Assembly (NCBI RefSeq): GCF_001816145.1
Contig: NZ_MDZB01000103.1
Span: 1-53,134 of the forward strand
Direction: 5' to 3'
DNA length: 53,134 nt
Source: Hymenobacter lapidarius
GTDB lineage: Bacteria; Bacteroidota; Bacteroidia; Cytophagales; Hymenobacteraceae
The notes beneath the pieces are model-generated. The model was not told the origin of the DNA and did not search any database. It saw nothing but the letters and a program-made list of their open reading frames with translations. Made by a program: the position numbers and the translations under genes. Below are positions 41,344 through 51,400 of this stretch, piece by piece. Numbering within the stretch: position 1 is the stretch's first letter; each line of letters starts with the position of its first letter.

Positions 41344-41700
41344 CTACGCCAGCTCCACGCCCGGGTCCCAGAACAGCCTGGCGAACTCTACCACCCGGTC
41401 TTCCTCCACCCGCACGCCTTCGGCCTCCAGGGCTTCCTGCATGGCGAAGGGGGTGGCGAAGTGCAGGCGGCCGGTGAGGTGGCCCAGCCGATTTACCACG
41501 CGGTGGGCGGGCACGTACTGGTCGGCGGTGTGGGCGGCCATCATGGCGTAGCCCACGGTGCGGGCGCCGTGCCGGGCCCCCAGGTAGTGGGCAATGGTGC
41601 CGTAGGTGCTCACCCGCCCGGCCGGAATGAGGCGCACCACTTCGTGCACATCCTGGAAAAAATTGCGGGGCTTGGGGGCGGTTTGGGCAGTTGGCTTCAT
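41344..41700 (-). CDS. Alkyltransferase-like protein (MGMT family, no acceptor Cys)
   Basis: 118 residues. The DNA-binding domain of O6-alkylguanine transferase is present: FFQDVHEVVRLIPAGRVSTY, GTIAHYLGARHGARTVGYAM (recognition helix and Arg) and VPAHRVVNRLGHLTGR. The usual PCHR acceptor is PAHR (Ala65), so it cannot repair by self-alkylation. Such ATL proteins bind alkylated guanine and direct it to nucleotide excision repair. It lies upstream of, and on the same strand as, the TonB receptor gene, with a 98 bp gap. Confidence 0.9.
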   Translation of the reverse strand: MKPTAQTAPKPRNFFQDVHEVVRLIPAGRVSTYGTIAHYLGARHGARTVGYAMMAAHTADQYVPAHRVVNRLGHLTGRLHFATPFAMQEALEAEGVRVEEDRVVEFARLFWDPGVELA

Positions 41701-41880
41701 CGGGACGAAGATAGGTTTCGGTCCGGGTGATGCCGGCCTACGTCTATTTTATATAGAGGCGCGCAACCTTTCGGGCAAAATTTGCACTATATACGCTACC
41801 CCTACTCGCTTCCTGCTGCTTTGCGCGGGCGGTGGGCCCCGACCTAAACATCCGCCGCTATTTGCGCGTTCTTGCCACCT

Positions 41881-43094
41881 ATGCCAGTTGAAACCACCAC
41901 CGTTGCCCCTGCCCCGCAGTGGGATACGACGACCACACCGGGCCCGAGTGCGGCCCCTCCCCTGCCTGAGTACGAGCCCGAAACCCCGCCTTCCAAAAGC
42001 CGCGCCTGGCTGGGCTGGCTGATTGCGGCCCTGGTCATCGCGGGCTTGGTATTTGTAAAAATGAAGTACTTCCCCAGCAATGCGGGAGGCGATAAAAAAG
42101 GAGGCGCGGCGGGTGGCAAGGGCGGCAAAGGCGGGCCGGGCGGCGCGGGCGGCAAGGGCCAGCTGGTGCCGGTGCAGGTGTACGTGGTAGCCGCCACCAG
42201 CCTCACCGACCAGGTAGCCGCCACGGGCTCCGTGCTGGCCGAAGAATCGGTTATCATCAAAAGCGAGCTGTCGGGCAAAATCACCAGCCTCAACATCAGG
42301 GAAGGGCAGGCGGTGAGCAAGGGCCAGCTCCTGTTCAGCATCAATGCCGACGAGGCCCAGGCCGCCATCCAGAAGCAGCAATACAACATCAAACTGTTTC
42401 GCGACCAAGAAAAGCGCAGCGCACCCTGCTGGACAAAGAATACATCAGCGCCCAGGAATACGAGCAGTCGAACAACGCGCTGCTCACGGCCCAGGCCGAC
42501 CTGCAGGCCCTGCGGGCCACGCTGGCCAAAGCCTACGTGCGCGCGCCATTCTCCGGTGTGCTGGGCCTGAGCACGGCCACGGTGGGCACCTACGTGAGCC
42601 CCGGCGCCGAAATCACCACGCTGTCGCGCGTGCGGCCCGTGAAGATTGATTTTGCCGTGCCCGGCCGCTTTGCCGCCAGCGTGCGGGTGGGCGACGTGGT
42701 GAGCGTAGTGGACGAAACTACCAACAAGACCTACGACTCCAAGGTGTACGCCATCGACCCGCAGATTGACCCGGTGAGCCGCACCCAGCCCGTGCGCGCC
42801 CGCTTCGCCAACACCAACAACGAGCTGCGCCCCGGCGCCTTCGTGCGGGTAAACCTGAAGCTGGGTGAAACCGAAACCGCCCTGCAGGTACCCACCGAAG
42901 CCGTGATTCCGGAAGCCAGCGGCTACAACGTATACACGGTGAAAGGCGGCAAAATGGTGCCGCAGAAAGTAAAAATCGGCATTCGCTCCGACAAGGTCAT
43001 TCAAATTACGGAAGGCATTGCGGTGGGCGACACGGTAATTCGAACCGGCATCCTGCAGGTGAAACCGGGCGACGCGGTGCGGGTGATTAAGTAA
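41881..43094 (+). CDS. RND efflux periplasmic adaptor (HlyD family), apparent frameshift
   Basis: A membrane anchor (RAWLGWLIAALVIAGLVFV), a Gly/Lys-rich linker, then the adaptor: VYVVAATSLTDQVAATGSVL, LSGKITSLNIREGQAVSKGQ (lipoyl half), hairpin region, YVRAPFSGVLGL and the beta-barrel/proximal part up to TGILQVKPGDAVRV. Near 42418 one base (C) is missing: the first frame ends FRDQEKRS and the second resumes as a coherent QRTLLDKEYISAQEYEQSNN-like helix. The restored protein is about 405 residues, normal for the family. It forms the operon with the pump and TolC downstream. Confidence 0.88.
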
Positions 43095-43096
43095 TT

Positions 43097-43270
43097 GAAC
43101 GTCAAGCTCCCCTCCTTACCAAGGAGGGGACGTTCAGCCACAAGGCTGAACTGGGGTGTTAGGGCGTTGAACGATACCTGAACGAGGACACTACGAGTCG
43201 TTCAACGCCCTAACCACTCCCGTCCGAGCCGTTGGCTCGAACATCCCATCCTTGGTAAGGAGGGGAGTTT
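43097..43270. repeat. Palindromic repeat family C, full element with four hairpins
   Basis: An outer hairpin CTCCCCTCCTT/AAGGAGGGGA, then GTTCAGCC-ACAA-GGCTGAAC, then a perfect 16 bp pair TTAGGGCGTTGAACGA / TCGTTCAACGCCCTAA (43159-43174, 43198-43213), then CGAGCC-GTT-GGCTCG, then a closing CCTTGGTAAGG stem. It fills the gap between adaptor and pump and ends 24 bp before the pump start. Confidence 0.9.
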
Positions 43271-43293
43271 ATCGTGCTATATCCAACAAGCAA

Positions 43294-46200
43294 ATGAGTC
43301 TTTCCACCACCAGCATCAACCGGCCGGTTCTCGCCATTGTGATGAGCCTGGTTATCATCATTTTTGGGGTGATTGGGTTTCGGTATCTCAGCGTTCGGGA
43401 ATACCCGAGCGTGGACCCGCCTATTATTTCGGTGTCGGCTACTTACACCGGAGCCTCGGCCGATGTGATGCAGGGCCAGGTGACGGAGCCGTTGGAGGAG
43501 GCCTTGAACGGCATTGCCGGTATCAAGAATATGACGTCGAACTCGCGCGACGGCCGTACCCAGATTACGGTGGAATTCGACCTTGACGCCGACCTGGAAA
43601 CGGCGGCCAACGACGTGCGCGACAAGGTATCGGGCGCGCAAGGCCGCCTGCCCCGCGACATCGACCCGCCCGTGGTGAGCAAGGCCAACGCCGACTCGCA
43701 GCCCATCGTCATCACCTACGTCATCTCCAACAAGCGCACCCTACTGGAACTCACGGACTACGCCAACAACACCCTCAAGGAGCGGCTCCAGACCATTCCG
43801 GGCGTGTCGGAAATACGGGTGTACGGCGAGCGGAAATATTCCATGCGCCTGTGGCTGGACCCGGTGAAACTGTCGGCCCTGCGCGTGTCGCCCGTGGACG
43901 TGCAGCAGGCCCTCACCCGCGAAAACGTGGAGTTGCCCAGCGGCTCGGTGCAGGGGCAGGCCACCCAGCTCACGCTGCGCACCATGGGCCGCCTGACGTC
44001 GGTCAAAGACTTCAACAACCTGATTATCCGCAAGGACGACATCTCGCTCGTGCGCCTGTCCGACATTGGCTACGCCGAGCTGTACCCGGAAAACGACCAG
44101 ACCATTCTCCGGGTGAACGGCATGCCCGGCGTGGCCCTGGCCGTGGTGCCGCAGCCAGGCTCAAACCAAATCGACATCGCTGACGAGTTCAACCGGCGCC
44201 TGCGCGTCTTTGGCAAGGACCTGCCGCCCGACCTGAAGCTGCAGACGGGCATCGACAACTCGGTCTTTATCCGCAATTCCATCAGCGAGGTGGAGCACAC
44301 CATCATCGAGGCGTTTGTGCTGGTGGTGGTCATCATCTTCCTGTTCTTGCGCGACTGGCGCTCCACCATCATCCCGGTGGTGGCCATTCCGGTGTCGCTG
44401 GTTGGTATTTTCTTCGTAATGTACCTGCTCGATTTCTCCATCAATGTGCTCACGCTGCTGGCCATCGTGCTGGCCATTGGCCTGGTGGTGGACGACGCCA
44501 TTGTGGTGCTGGAAAACATCTATTCCCGCATCGAGGACGGCGAAGAGCCCAAGGAAGCGGCCATCAAGGGCACCGAGGAAATTCTGGTGGCCGTGGTGAG
44601 CACGACGGTGGTGCTGGCGGCGGTGTTTCTGCCGGTGGTGTTCCTCACGGGCATCACGGGGCGGCTGTTCCGCGAGTTCGGCATCGTGGTGGCGGGCTCG
44701 GTGCTGATTTCGGCCTTCGTGTCGCTCACGCTCACGCCCATGATGTGCGCCAAGCTGCTGAAGCGCCAGGAAACGCACAACTGGTTCTACCGCAAAACCG
44801 AGCCGTTCTTCGAGAAGATGATAAGCGCTTACCAGGACAGCCTGCGCTCGTTTTTGCGCAACCGCTGGCTGGCCTGGGTGATGATAGTAGTAACGGGCGG
44901 CGGCATCTGGGGCTTCCTGAAAATCATTCCCTCGGAGCTGGCCCCCGTGGAGGACCGCAGCCGCGTGAACGTGAACGCCACCGGCCCGGAAGGAGCTTCG
45001 TTCGAGTACATGGACGACTACATCAGCCAACTCACCAAGCTGGCGATTGACTCGGTGGGTGCCGAAAACCTGAACAGCGTGTTCACAGTGACCTCACCGG
45101 GCTTTGGCGGTGGCTCCAACTCGGGCTTTGCGCGGGTGCTGCTGAACGAGGCCGGCCAGCGGAAAATAACGCAGGACCAGGTGGCCACGACCCTGAGCGC
45201 GGGCGTAAAGAATTTGCCCGCCGCCCGCACCTCGGTGTCGCAGGACCAGAGCATTGGCGGCGGCGGCGGCGGCCTGCCGGTGCAGTTCGTGGTGCAAACC
45301 CAGGACTTTGAAAAGCTGCGGGAAGTGGTGCCCAAGTTTCTGGAGCTGGCCCGCCAGGACCCCACCTTCCAGTTCGTGGACGTGAACCTGAAGTTCAACA
45401 AGCCCGAGCTGCGCGTCAACATCGACCGTGAGAAAGCCCAGAGCCTGGGCATTTCGGTTCAGAGCATTGCCCAGACCCTGCAGGCCGGCCTCAGTGGCCA
45501 GCGCTACGGCTACTTCATTCGGGGCAGCAAGCAGTACCAGATTATCGGCCAGGTGGCCCGCGAAGACCGCAACCAGCCGCTGGATGTGCGCCTGCTTTCG
45601 GTGAAAAACGCCGCCGGCGAACTGGTGCAGCTCGACAACGTCATTCGCCTGGAGGAAAGCAGCACGCCGCCCCAGCTCTACCGTTTCAACCGCTACAACT
45701 CGGCCACGTTCTCGGCCTCGCTGGCCCCCGGCAAAACCCTGGGCGACGGCATCACGGCCATGCGCGCCATTGCCGAGCAAAACCTCGACGATACCTTCAC
45801 CACCGAGCTATCGGGCACTTCCCGCGACTTCGAGGAAAGCTCTTCGTCCCTGCTCTTCGCCTTCGGCCTGGCCCTGGTGCTGATTTACCTGGTGCTGGCC
45901 GCGCAGTTTGAGAGCTTCCGCGACCCGGTCATCATCATGGTGACGGTGCCGCTGGCCCTTTCCGGCGCTCTGCTCAGCCTGTGGTACTTCAACCAGACGC
46001 TGAATCTGTTCTCGCAAATCGGCATCATCATGCTGATTGGCCTGGTGACCAAAAACGGTATTCTCATCGTGGAATTTGCCAACCAGCGCGTCGAGAAGTT
46101 CAACGTGGACTACATGACCGGCCTTATTGAAGGCGCTACGGCCCGTTTCCGCCCCATTCTGATGACCTCGCTGTGCGCTATTCTGGGTATTCTGCCCATT

Positions 46201-46371
46201 GCCATTGCCACAGGGGCGGGCGCGCTCAGCCGCCGGGCCATGGGCATTGGCGTGGTGGGCGGGCTGCTGTTTGCCACGGTCCTCACACTGTACATAGTGC
46301 CGGTGATGTACTCCTACTTCGCCACGGCCAAAAAGCACAAGCCAAAACCAGCCGAAGCCGCAACGGTATAA
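43294..46371 (+). CDS. RND-family multidrug efflux permease
   Basis: 1025 residues from ATG 43294. The AcrB/MexB-like layout is complete: TM1 (VLAIVMSLVIIIFGVIGFRY), the first periplasmic porter loop, TM2-6 with the proton-relay aspartates in AIGLVVDDAIVVLENIYSRI, the second loop, and TM8-12 with Lys in LIGLVTKNGILIVEFANQ. It exports drugs or other hydrophobic compounds across the inner membrane with proton influx. The operon order adaptor-pump-TolC is standard. A palindromic repeat sits on each side. Confidence 0.97.
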   Translation: MSLSTTSINRPVLAIVMSLVIIIFGVIGFRYLSVREYPSVDPPIISVSATYTGASADVMQGQVTEPLEEALNGIAGIKNMTSNSRDGRTQITVEFDLDADLETAANDVRDKVSGAQGRLPRDIDPPVVSKANADSQPIVITYVISNKRTLLELTDYANNTLKERLQTIPGVSEIRVYGERKYSMRLWLDPVKLSALRVSPVDVQQALTRENVELPSGSVQGQATQLTLRTMGRLTSVKDFNNLIIRKDDISLVRLSDIGYAELYPENDQTILRVNGMPGVALAVVPQPGSNQIDIADEFNRRLRVFGKDLPPDLKLQTGIDNSVFIRNSISEVEHTIIEAFVLVVVIIFLFLRDWRSTIIPVVAIPVSLVGIFFVMYLLDFSINVLTLLAIVLAIGLVVDDAIVVLENIYSRIEDGEEPKEAAIKGTEEILVAVVSTTVVLAAVFLPVVFLTGITGRLFREFGIVVAGSVLISAFVSLTLTPMMCAKLLKRQETHNWFYRKTEPFFEKMISAYQDSLRSFLRNRWLAWVMIVVTGGGIWGFLKIIPSELAPVEDRSRVNVNATGPEGASFEYMDDYISQLTKLAIDSVGAENLNSVFTVTSPGFGGGSNSGFARVLLNEAGQRKITQDQVATTLSAGVKNLPAARTSVSQDQSIGGGGGGLPVQFVVQTQDFEKLREVVPKFLELARQDPTFQFVDVNLKFNKPELRVNIDREKAQSLGISVQSIAQTLQAGLSGQRYGYFIRGSKQYQIIGQVAREDRNQPLDVRLLSVKNAAGELVQLDNVIRLEESSTPPQLYRFNRYNSATFSASLAPGKTLGDGITAMRAIAEQNLDDTFTTELSGTSRDFEESSSSLLFAFGLALVLIYLVLAAQFESFRDPVIIMVTVPLALSGALLSLWYFNQTLNLFSQIGIIMLIGLVTKNGILIVEFANQRVEKFNVDYMTGLIEGATARFRPILMTSLCAILGILPIAIATGAGALSRRAMGIGVVGGLLFATVLTLYIVPVMYSYFATAKKHKPKPAEAATV

Positions 46372-46376
46372 GGCCA

Positions 46377-46532
46377 AACTCCCCTCCTTTTTTAAGGAGG
46401 GGATGTTCGAGCCGCAGGCTCGGACGGGGGTGGTGAAGTTGTTGCACGATGCGGATGCTGTTTGCTCAACGCCACAACCACCCCAGTTTCAGCTTCGCTG
46501 AAACGTCCCCTCCTTGGTAAGGAGGAGAGTTT
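46377..46532. repeat. Palindromic repeat family C, second full element
   Basis: Same order as 43097-43270. The first inner stem is CGAGCC-GCA-GGCTCG (46408-46422); the second is GTTTCAGC-TTC-GCTGAAAC (46486-46504); the closing TCCCCTCCTT/AAGGAGGAGA follows. It ends one base before the TolC start. Confidence 0.9.
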
Positions 46533-46533
46533 T

Positions 46534-47964
46534 ATGTTCTTTCTGCTCCTCATGTCCCGTTTTCTTTTTCTTCTTCTTTTTGCTGCTACTGGTGCGGCGC
46601 AGGCCCAACAGCCAGTGTTCATACCGAAGCAATCCATTGAAAAGCCCACCGCCAAGCCCCAAACGGCCAAACCCGTAACGGTGGCCGACGCGCCGCCGCT
46701 CACGCTGGCGCAGGCCATTCAGCTGGGGCTGGAGAACAACTTCAATATCCGGCTTGCGCGCACCGATGAGGAGATTGCCGAAAACAACGTGACCCGTGGC
46801 AACGCCGGCCAGCTGCCCACAGTGAACGGCAACCTCGCCCGCACCTACAACCGCAACAACTTGCGGCAGGAGTTTAGCCAGGGAGACCCACGCGTCAACA
46901 ACAACGTTCCTACTATCCAGGGCAACAACAATGTGGCCGCGAGGTGGACTATTTTTGATGGTTTTGGAATGTTCATCGCCTACGACCGCCTGAAATCCTT
47001 GAATCAAGGCCAGCGCCAGCTCACCCGCGCCACCGCCGAAGAAACCGTGGCCAGCATCACCGATTCCTACTACTCGGTGGTGCGCGAAGCGGGCAAAATC
47101 AAGTCCATTGAAGAAGCCCTGAAAATTGGCCAAGCCCGCATCGACCTCACCCAGGCCCGGGTGGATGTGGGCGTGAGTGCCAAAGTGGAAGTGCTCACAG
47201 CCCGTGTAGATTACAACGCCGACCAGTCGCTGCTCATTCAGCAGCAGGAGCTGCTTACCACGGCCAAAATCAATCTTAATAATTTGCTAGGCCGTGCGGC
47301 ACGCCTCGACTTTCAGCCCACCGACTCCATTGTGGTAACGCGCGACTTGGACCAAGCGGCCATCATCCAAGCCATTCAAAAGGCGAATCCACGGCTGCAG
47401 CAAGCCCGAATCAATACCGAAGTGGCAACGTACGACCGCAAGCTGGCGCGGGCCGCTCGCTACCCACAAATTGACTTGACCTCCGGGTATATTCGGACCA
47501 GCAATTTCAACGGCGCAGCTTTTTTGCCCGGTTCGCGAGAGCAAGGCACTGCTACTACCTTATCCAATGGCTTTAATTACGGCGTGGTGGCCACCGTGCC
47601 CATTTTCGACGGGTTCAACCGCCACCGCCTGGAACAAAACGCCCGCGTCGGCGAAGAGCAGAGCCAATTGCAGCTCGGCCAGACCCAGTTGCAGATTGGG
47701 GCCGATGCCGAGCAGGCTTTCGCGCGGTACCAAAACCGGCTGCAGCTGCTGGACCTCGAAGAAAGCAATATTTTGCTGGCCCGCGAGAACGTGGCCATCG
47801 CCCTGGAGCGCTACCGCCTGGGCCTGCTCACACCCCTGGCCCTGCGCGAAGCCCAGCGCACGCAGCTTGATGCCGAAGTCCGGCTGCTCGACATCCGCTT
47901 CCAGGCCAAGCAGGCCGAAACGGTACTCCGCCGCCTGAGCGGCGGCATGGTGCAGGGCCAGTAG
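46534..47964 (+). CDS. TolC-family outer membrane efflux protein
   Basis: About 477 residues with a signal (FLFLLLFAATGAAQAQ). Two repeated OEP helical regions: PLTLAQAIQLGLENNFNIRL with the long helices TEEDEEIAENN-like, then LDFQPTDSIV, and FDGFNRHRLEQNARVGEEQS with LERYRLGLLTPLALREAQRT at the end. It forms the outer-membrane channel of the RND system. The start ATG at 46534 or the one at 46552. No terminator is found for 90 bp, then a hairpin at 48058. Confidence 0.93.
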   Translation: MFFLLLMSRFLFLLLFAATGAAQAQQPVFIPKQSIEKPTAKPQTAKPVTVADAPPLTLAQAIQLGLENNFNIRLARTDEEIAENNVTRGNAGQLPTVNGNLARTYNRNNLRQEFSQGDPRVNNNVPTIQGNNNVAARWTIFDGFGMFIAYDRLKSLNQGQRQLTRATAEETVASITDSYYSVVREAGKIKSIEEALKIGQARIDLTQARVDVGVSAKVEVLTARVDYNADQSLLIQQQELLTTAKINLNNLLGRAARLDFQPTDSIVVTRDLDQAAIIQAIQKANPRLQQARINTEVATYDRKLARAARYPQIDLTSGYIRTSNFNGAAFLPGSREQGTATTLSNGFNYGVVATVPIFDGFNRHRLEQNARVGEEQSQLQLGQTQLQIGADAEQAFARYQNRLQLLDLEESNILLARENVAIALERYRLGLLTPLALREAQRTQLDAEVRLLDIRFQAKQAETVLRRLSGGMVQGQ

Positions 47965-48057
47965 CATCTAAAGCAGTTTGTGGGTTAGTGTAGGGGCACT
48001 GCCGGGCAATAGCGCGAAGCGCCGCTCATGGCATTCGGCTAAACGGCTTCATTGAGA

Positions 48058-48088
48058 AAGCGCCGGCTAGCGGGTCGGCGCTTTTTTT
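48058..48088 (+). terminator. Terminator after the efflux operon
   Basis: An 8 bp stem AAGCGCCG / CGGCGCTT with a 10-base loop, followed by TTTTTTT. Confidence 0.85.
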
Positions 48089-48123
48089 GGACGTAGGCGG
48101 CAGCATGTAGACATGCGTATTTA

Positions 48124-48310
48124 CAAGAGCCCGGTAGCTACCTGCTGGTCAGGGGCAAGACCGAGCCGAGCTGGCCCGAAGCCGTCGAATCCCGGGCAAG
48201 AGCTGGGTGGTGGTGGCCGCCCAACTCTTCGACCTAACCTGGGCCCAGCCCAGCGCCGGTACGTTTGCCCTGCGCCTGCGCGAGCCGGCGCGCAACTACT
48301 TGACCAGCAA
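48124..48310 (+). pseudogene. Possible decayed gene fragment
   Basis: Two frames each give a short protein-like stretch: from 48124 EPGSYLLVRGKTEPSWPEAV, and from 48198 KSWVVVAAQLFDLTWAQPSA followed by GTFALRLREPARNYL. Together they look like about 60 residues of one protein with one frame change, without a start. The family is not recognised. Weak evidence; it could be chance. Confidence 0.25.
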
Positions 48311-48313
48311 ACC

Positions 48314-48349
48314 AAAAAAAGCGCCGGCCTACCGGCCGACGCTTTTTTT
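48314..48349. terminator. Terminator hairpin
   Basis: AAAAAAAGCGCCGGCC / GGCCGACGCTTTTTTT, 16 bp with one mismatch. It terminates the minus-strand secreted-protein gene and works on both strands. Confidence 0.9.
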
Positions 48350-48410
48350 GGTTTAGGTAAGGACAAGCCCGATGGGGACCGGCCGTTTTTGCTCCGTGCA
48401 GGAGGCAGGA

Positions 48411-51400
48411 TTATTCCACCACCACTTTACGCACCACTTGTTCGCCGTCCATGGTCAGGCGCAGGGTGTAGACGCCACGGGCCAGGCCGCGCACGTCAAA
48501 GTCGGCCGCAATGGCTTGACCGGCGGGTGCGCTCAGCGAGCGGGTCAACACGGTTTGGCCCAAGGCATTGGTCAACGTAGCAGCCACGGCTGCCTTGTGG
48601 CGTAGCAGCGGCATGGCTACCCGGAAGGTCGTTGAGGCCGGGTTCGGGAACAGTTGGGTTTGGGCCGCAAGGGCTTTGGCCGCCTGGGTGGCCAGTACGC
48701 CACTGGCGCGGAATTCCAACGAGAAGCGGCCGGCGGCCGAAGTCCCAGCCACCGCAAAGGCATACGTGCTGCCCGTGGCAAGCACTGTGCGGGTGCCGGT
48801 GAGGGCATCGACCAGCGTGACGGTGGTACCGACCAGATTGGCCACATCCGCCGCGTCGAAGGAATAGCTGCCGGCCTGGGGCACGGCCACGGCCAAGGGC
48901 ACGACCAGGGCAGTGGCACCCAGCGTGGGCAGGCCGTTGATGGCCAGCTGCTCGCTGCCGGTAACCGACGCCAGGTTCAGGCCGCTGGGGTTGGCCAGCT
49001 TCACGGCGTCGTAGCGAGGGTCGAGACCGGCGGTGGCACCGGCTTCAAAGTACACGTAGGCTTCGTCGAGGCCCGCGGTGCCGCGCAGCTGCAGGTGCAG
49101 CTGGGGGCGTACATCGGCGGTGCCGCGCCCAAAGGCGGGAACTGCGGCGGCGGTGGTCACGCGGTTGTCATTGGTTAGGTTCACGGCGCCCGCGGTGCCG
49201 GGCGTAGTTACGCGGGCAAAATAGCCCGAAGCCATGGGAATGAGCGGCGAACCGCCCACGCCGTTGGCAAACGAGCGGTAGGAGCCGCCGTACTGGCCGC
49301 TGCTCTGGAACACGTACATGGCGGCGTCCATGCCCGGGCGCTGCGCATCGGCCACGGTGCTCCAGTCGAGGGGCGCCGGGTACGGGTTGCCCAGGAACTG
49401 CCAGCCGGCCTGGGCATCGGTGCCGCGGGCCAGCGGCCCCGAAGGCTGGAGGCCGTTGTTCAGGGTACCCACAAAATCGACGAGGGCTGTATTGGGCGCG
49501 TTCACCGTGTAGCCGCGGTTAGGCAGCATGGGGTCGGCCGCTACGGGCGAGAACCAGCCTTTATCGAACGCGCCATACGTTGAATTTACCGTAGCAATTC
49601 GGCTTTGGTTGTAGCCAAACACCGTGGGGAACGGCGTGACGGTGCCGGGCGTGGGGCTGGTGTTGTAAGCCGTGTTGAAGGTAGGTGCGAAGCCCGCGGT
49701 GGCCACATCAGCCAGCGTGGTATTGCTCACCGGGGCCGCATAATGGCGGTAGCCCACGGGGTTGGTGTTGTCGATGTAGCGCTGCACGGTGGCCGTGCCG
49801 TTCACCACGCTCGTGGGCGAATTGACCACGAACGCCGTGCCGGCCGCCGACGAAAGCAGCGTGAGCCCCTGCCCGTTGGTGTTCAGGTTGCCCACTTGCA
49901 GGGTCACTTGCTGCGACACGGCCACGGCCTGGCTCAGCGTCACGCCAGCGGCATTGGCTACGCCCAGGCCACCTACCTGAGCAGGCAGGCCGGAGCCCGT
50001 TACCTGGGCAGCGGTGCCGTTGTAGACATAAGCCGCGCCGGGGCTGTACGAGCGGGTGCCCGTTACCTGGATGGCGCCGGTAGCGCCGGTGGTCGTGATG
50101 CCGGCCGGGTCGCAGATGACCAGGCCCGCACCGGCCTGCAGCGTGAAGTTGCCGGCGCCATTGAGGGCCTGGCAATTTTGCGTCAGCACACCGCCCGTTT
50201 GCACCAGCAAGGTGCCGGCTACTGTGAGCGTACCACTCAGCGTGGCCCGGCCCGTGGCCGTTACGGTCACGTTATTATAGCTACCCGAGATGGCCTGGGT
50301 GTTGCTTACCACGAGGTCAGCCAGCGGGGCTGCCTGGCCGTTGCCGGTGAGGTTGACGGTGTAAGTAGCCGCGTTGGTAGCGTTGGAATTGATTACCAGC
50401 GTGCCGGTGCGGGTGCCCGTAGCGGTAGGCGCAAACGTAACGCTGACCGTGGCCGTGCCGCCATTGGCAGCTACCGTGGTGGGCACCGTGCCGCTCACGG
50501 CGTAGTCGCCGGTGGCGCTGATGCCGCTAATCGTGAGGGCGTCGGGGCCGCTATTGGTGAGCGTGAAGGCCACCGGGGCACTGGTCGAGCCCACCGTTTG
50601 GTTACCAAAACCGTACGCGGTGCCATTGCTGGGGTAGCTGGTGCTGCCCTGGGTTACGGCCAGAGTGGGCGCCGGGGTAGCTCCCGCCGTGGTCAGCGTA
50701 GCGGCCGCCGAAGGCTGGCTGGGGCTGCTGAAACCGGTGTTGCAGTTCGAAGTAGCCGTGACCGAGTAGCTGGTGCCGGCCGCAAGGCCGGTGAGGCTGA
50801 CGGGCGAAGCGCCCGTGGCGGTGATGGCCGGGCCGCCCGCCGTGGGCGTAGCCGTCACGGTGAAGGGGCCGGTGCCGTTCGGGCCGGGGGCCACCGTCAC
50901 CTCGGCCGAAGTTTGCTGGATGTTGCCGAAGGTGGGGGTGCTCGGGGCCGCGCAGGCCACTGGAGCGGTGTAGTTGCTCAGCTGCACGTCGTCGATGTTC
51001 ACGCGGGGGTTGTTTCCGGTATTCGTATTGGTAGTGCCAATGCGGACCAGCACGTTGCCTACCTGGTTTAGGGTGTAGCTATACGCCGTGAGCGAAGTGC
51101 CCGTGAAGGCCGCCGGAGTAGGCGTGCCCGCTACGGGAACAAAAGTGGTGCCGCCGTCGATGCTGTAGCTCAGGGTAAAGGCAGCAGCATCGGTGGCATT
51201 GAAAGGAGCAGCCAGGAAGCCAACCGTCCCGACCCCGGCGGTGCGGGCAAACTCTACGTAGCCGCCGCCCCGGATGCGGGCCGACTGGCTGTTGTTGCGC
51301 GGGTCGTCATTACCAAGGAGGGCTTGTAGAATTGTAACTGAGCCGCTGCTGAGTGCTAATGCCGTAGGCATGGTGGTGTAGGAACTCTGGAAAACACTCT

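Noticed and set aside
48113..48580. 155-residue plus-strand ORF
   Set aside because: It crosses a terminator and overlaps the end of the well supported secreted-protein gene.
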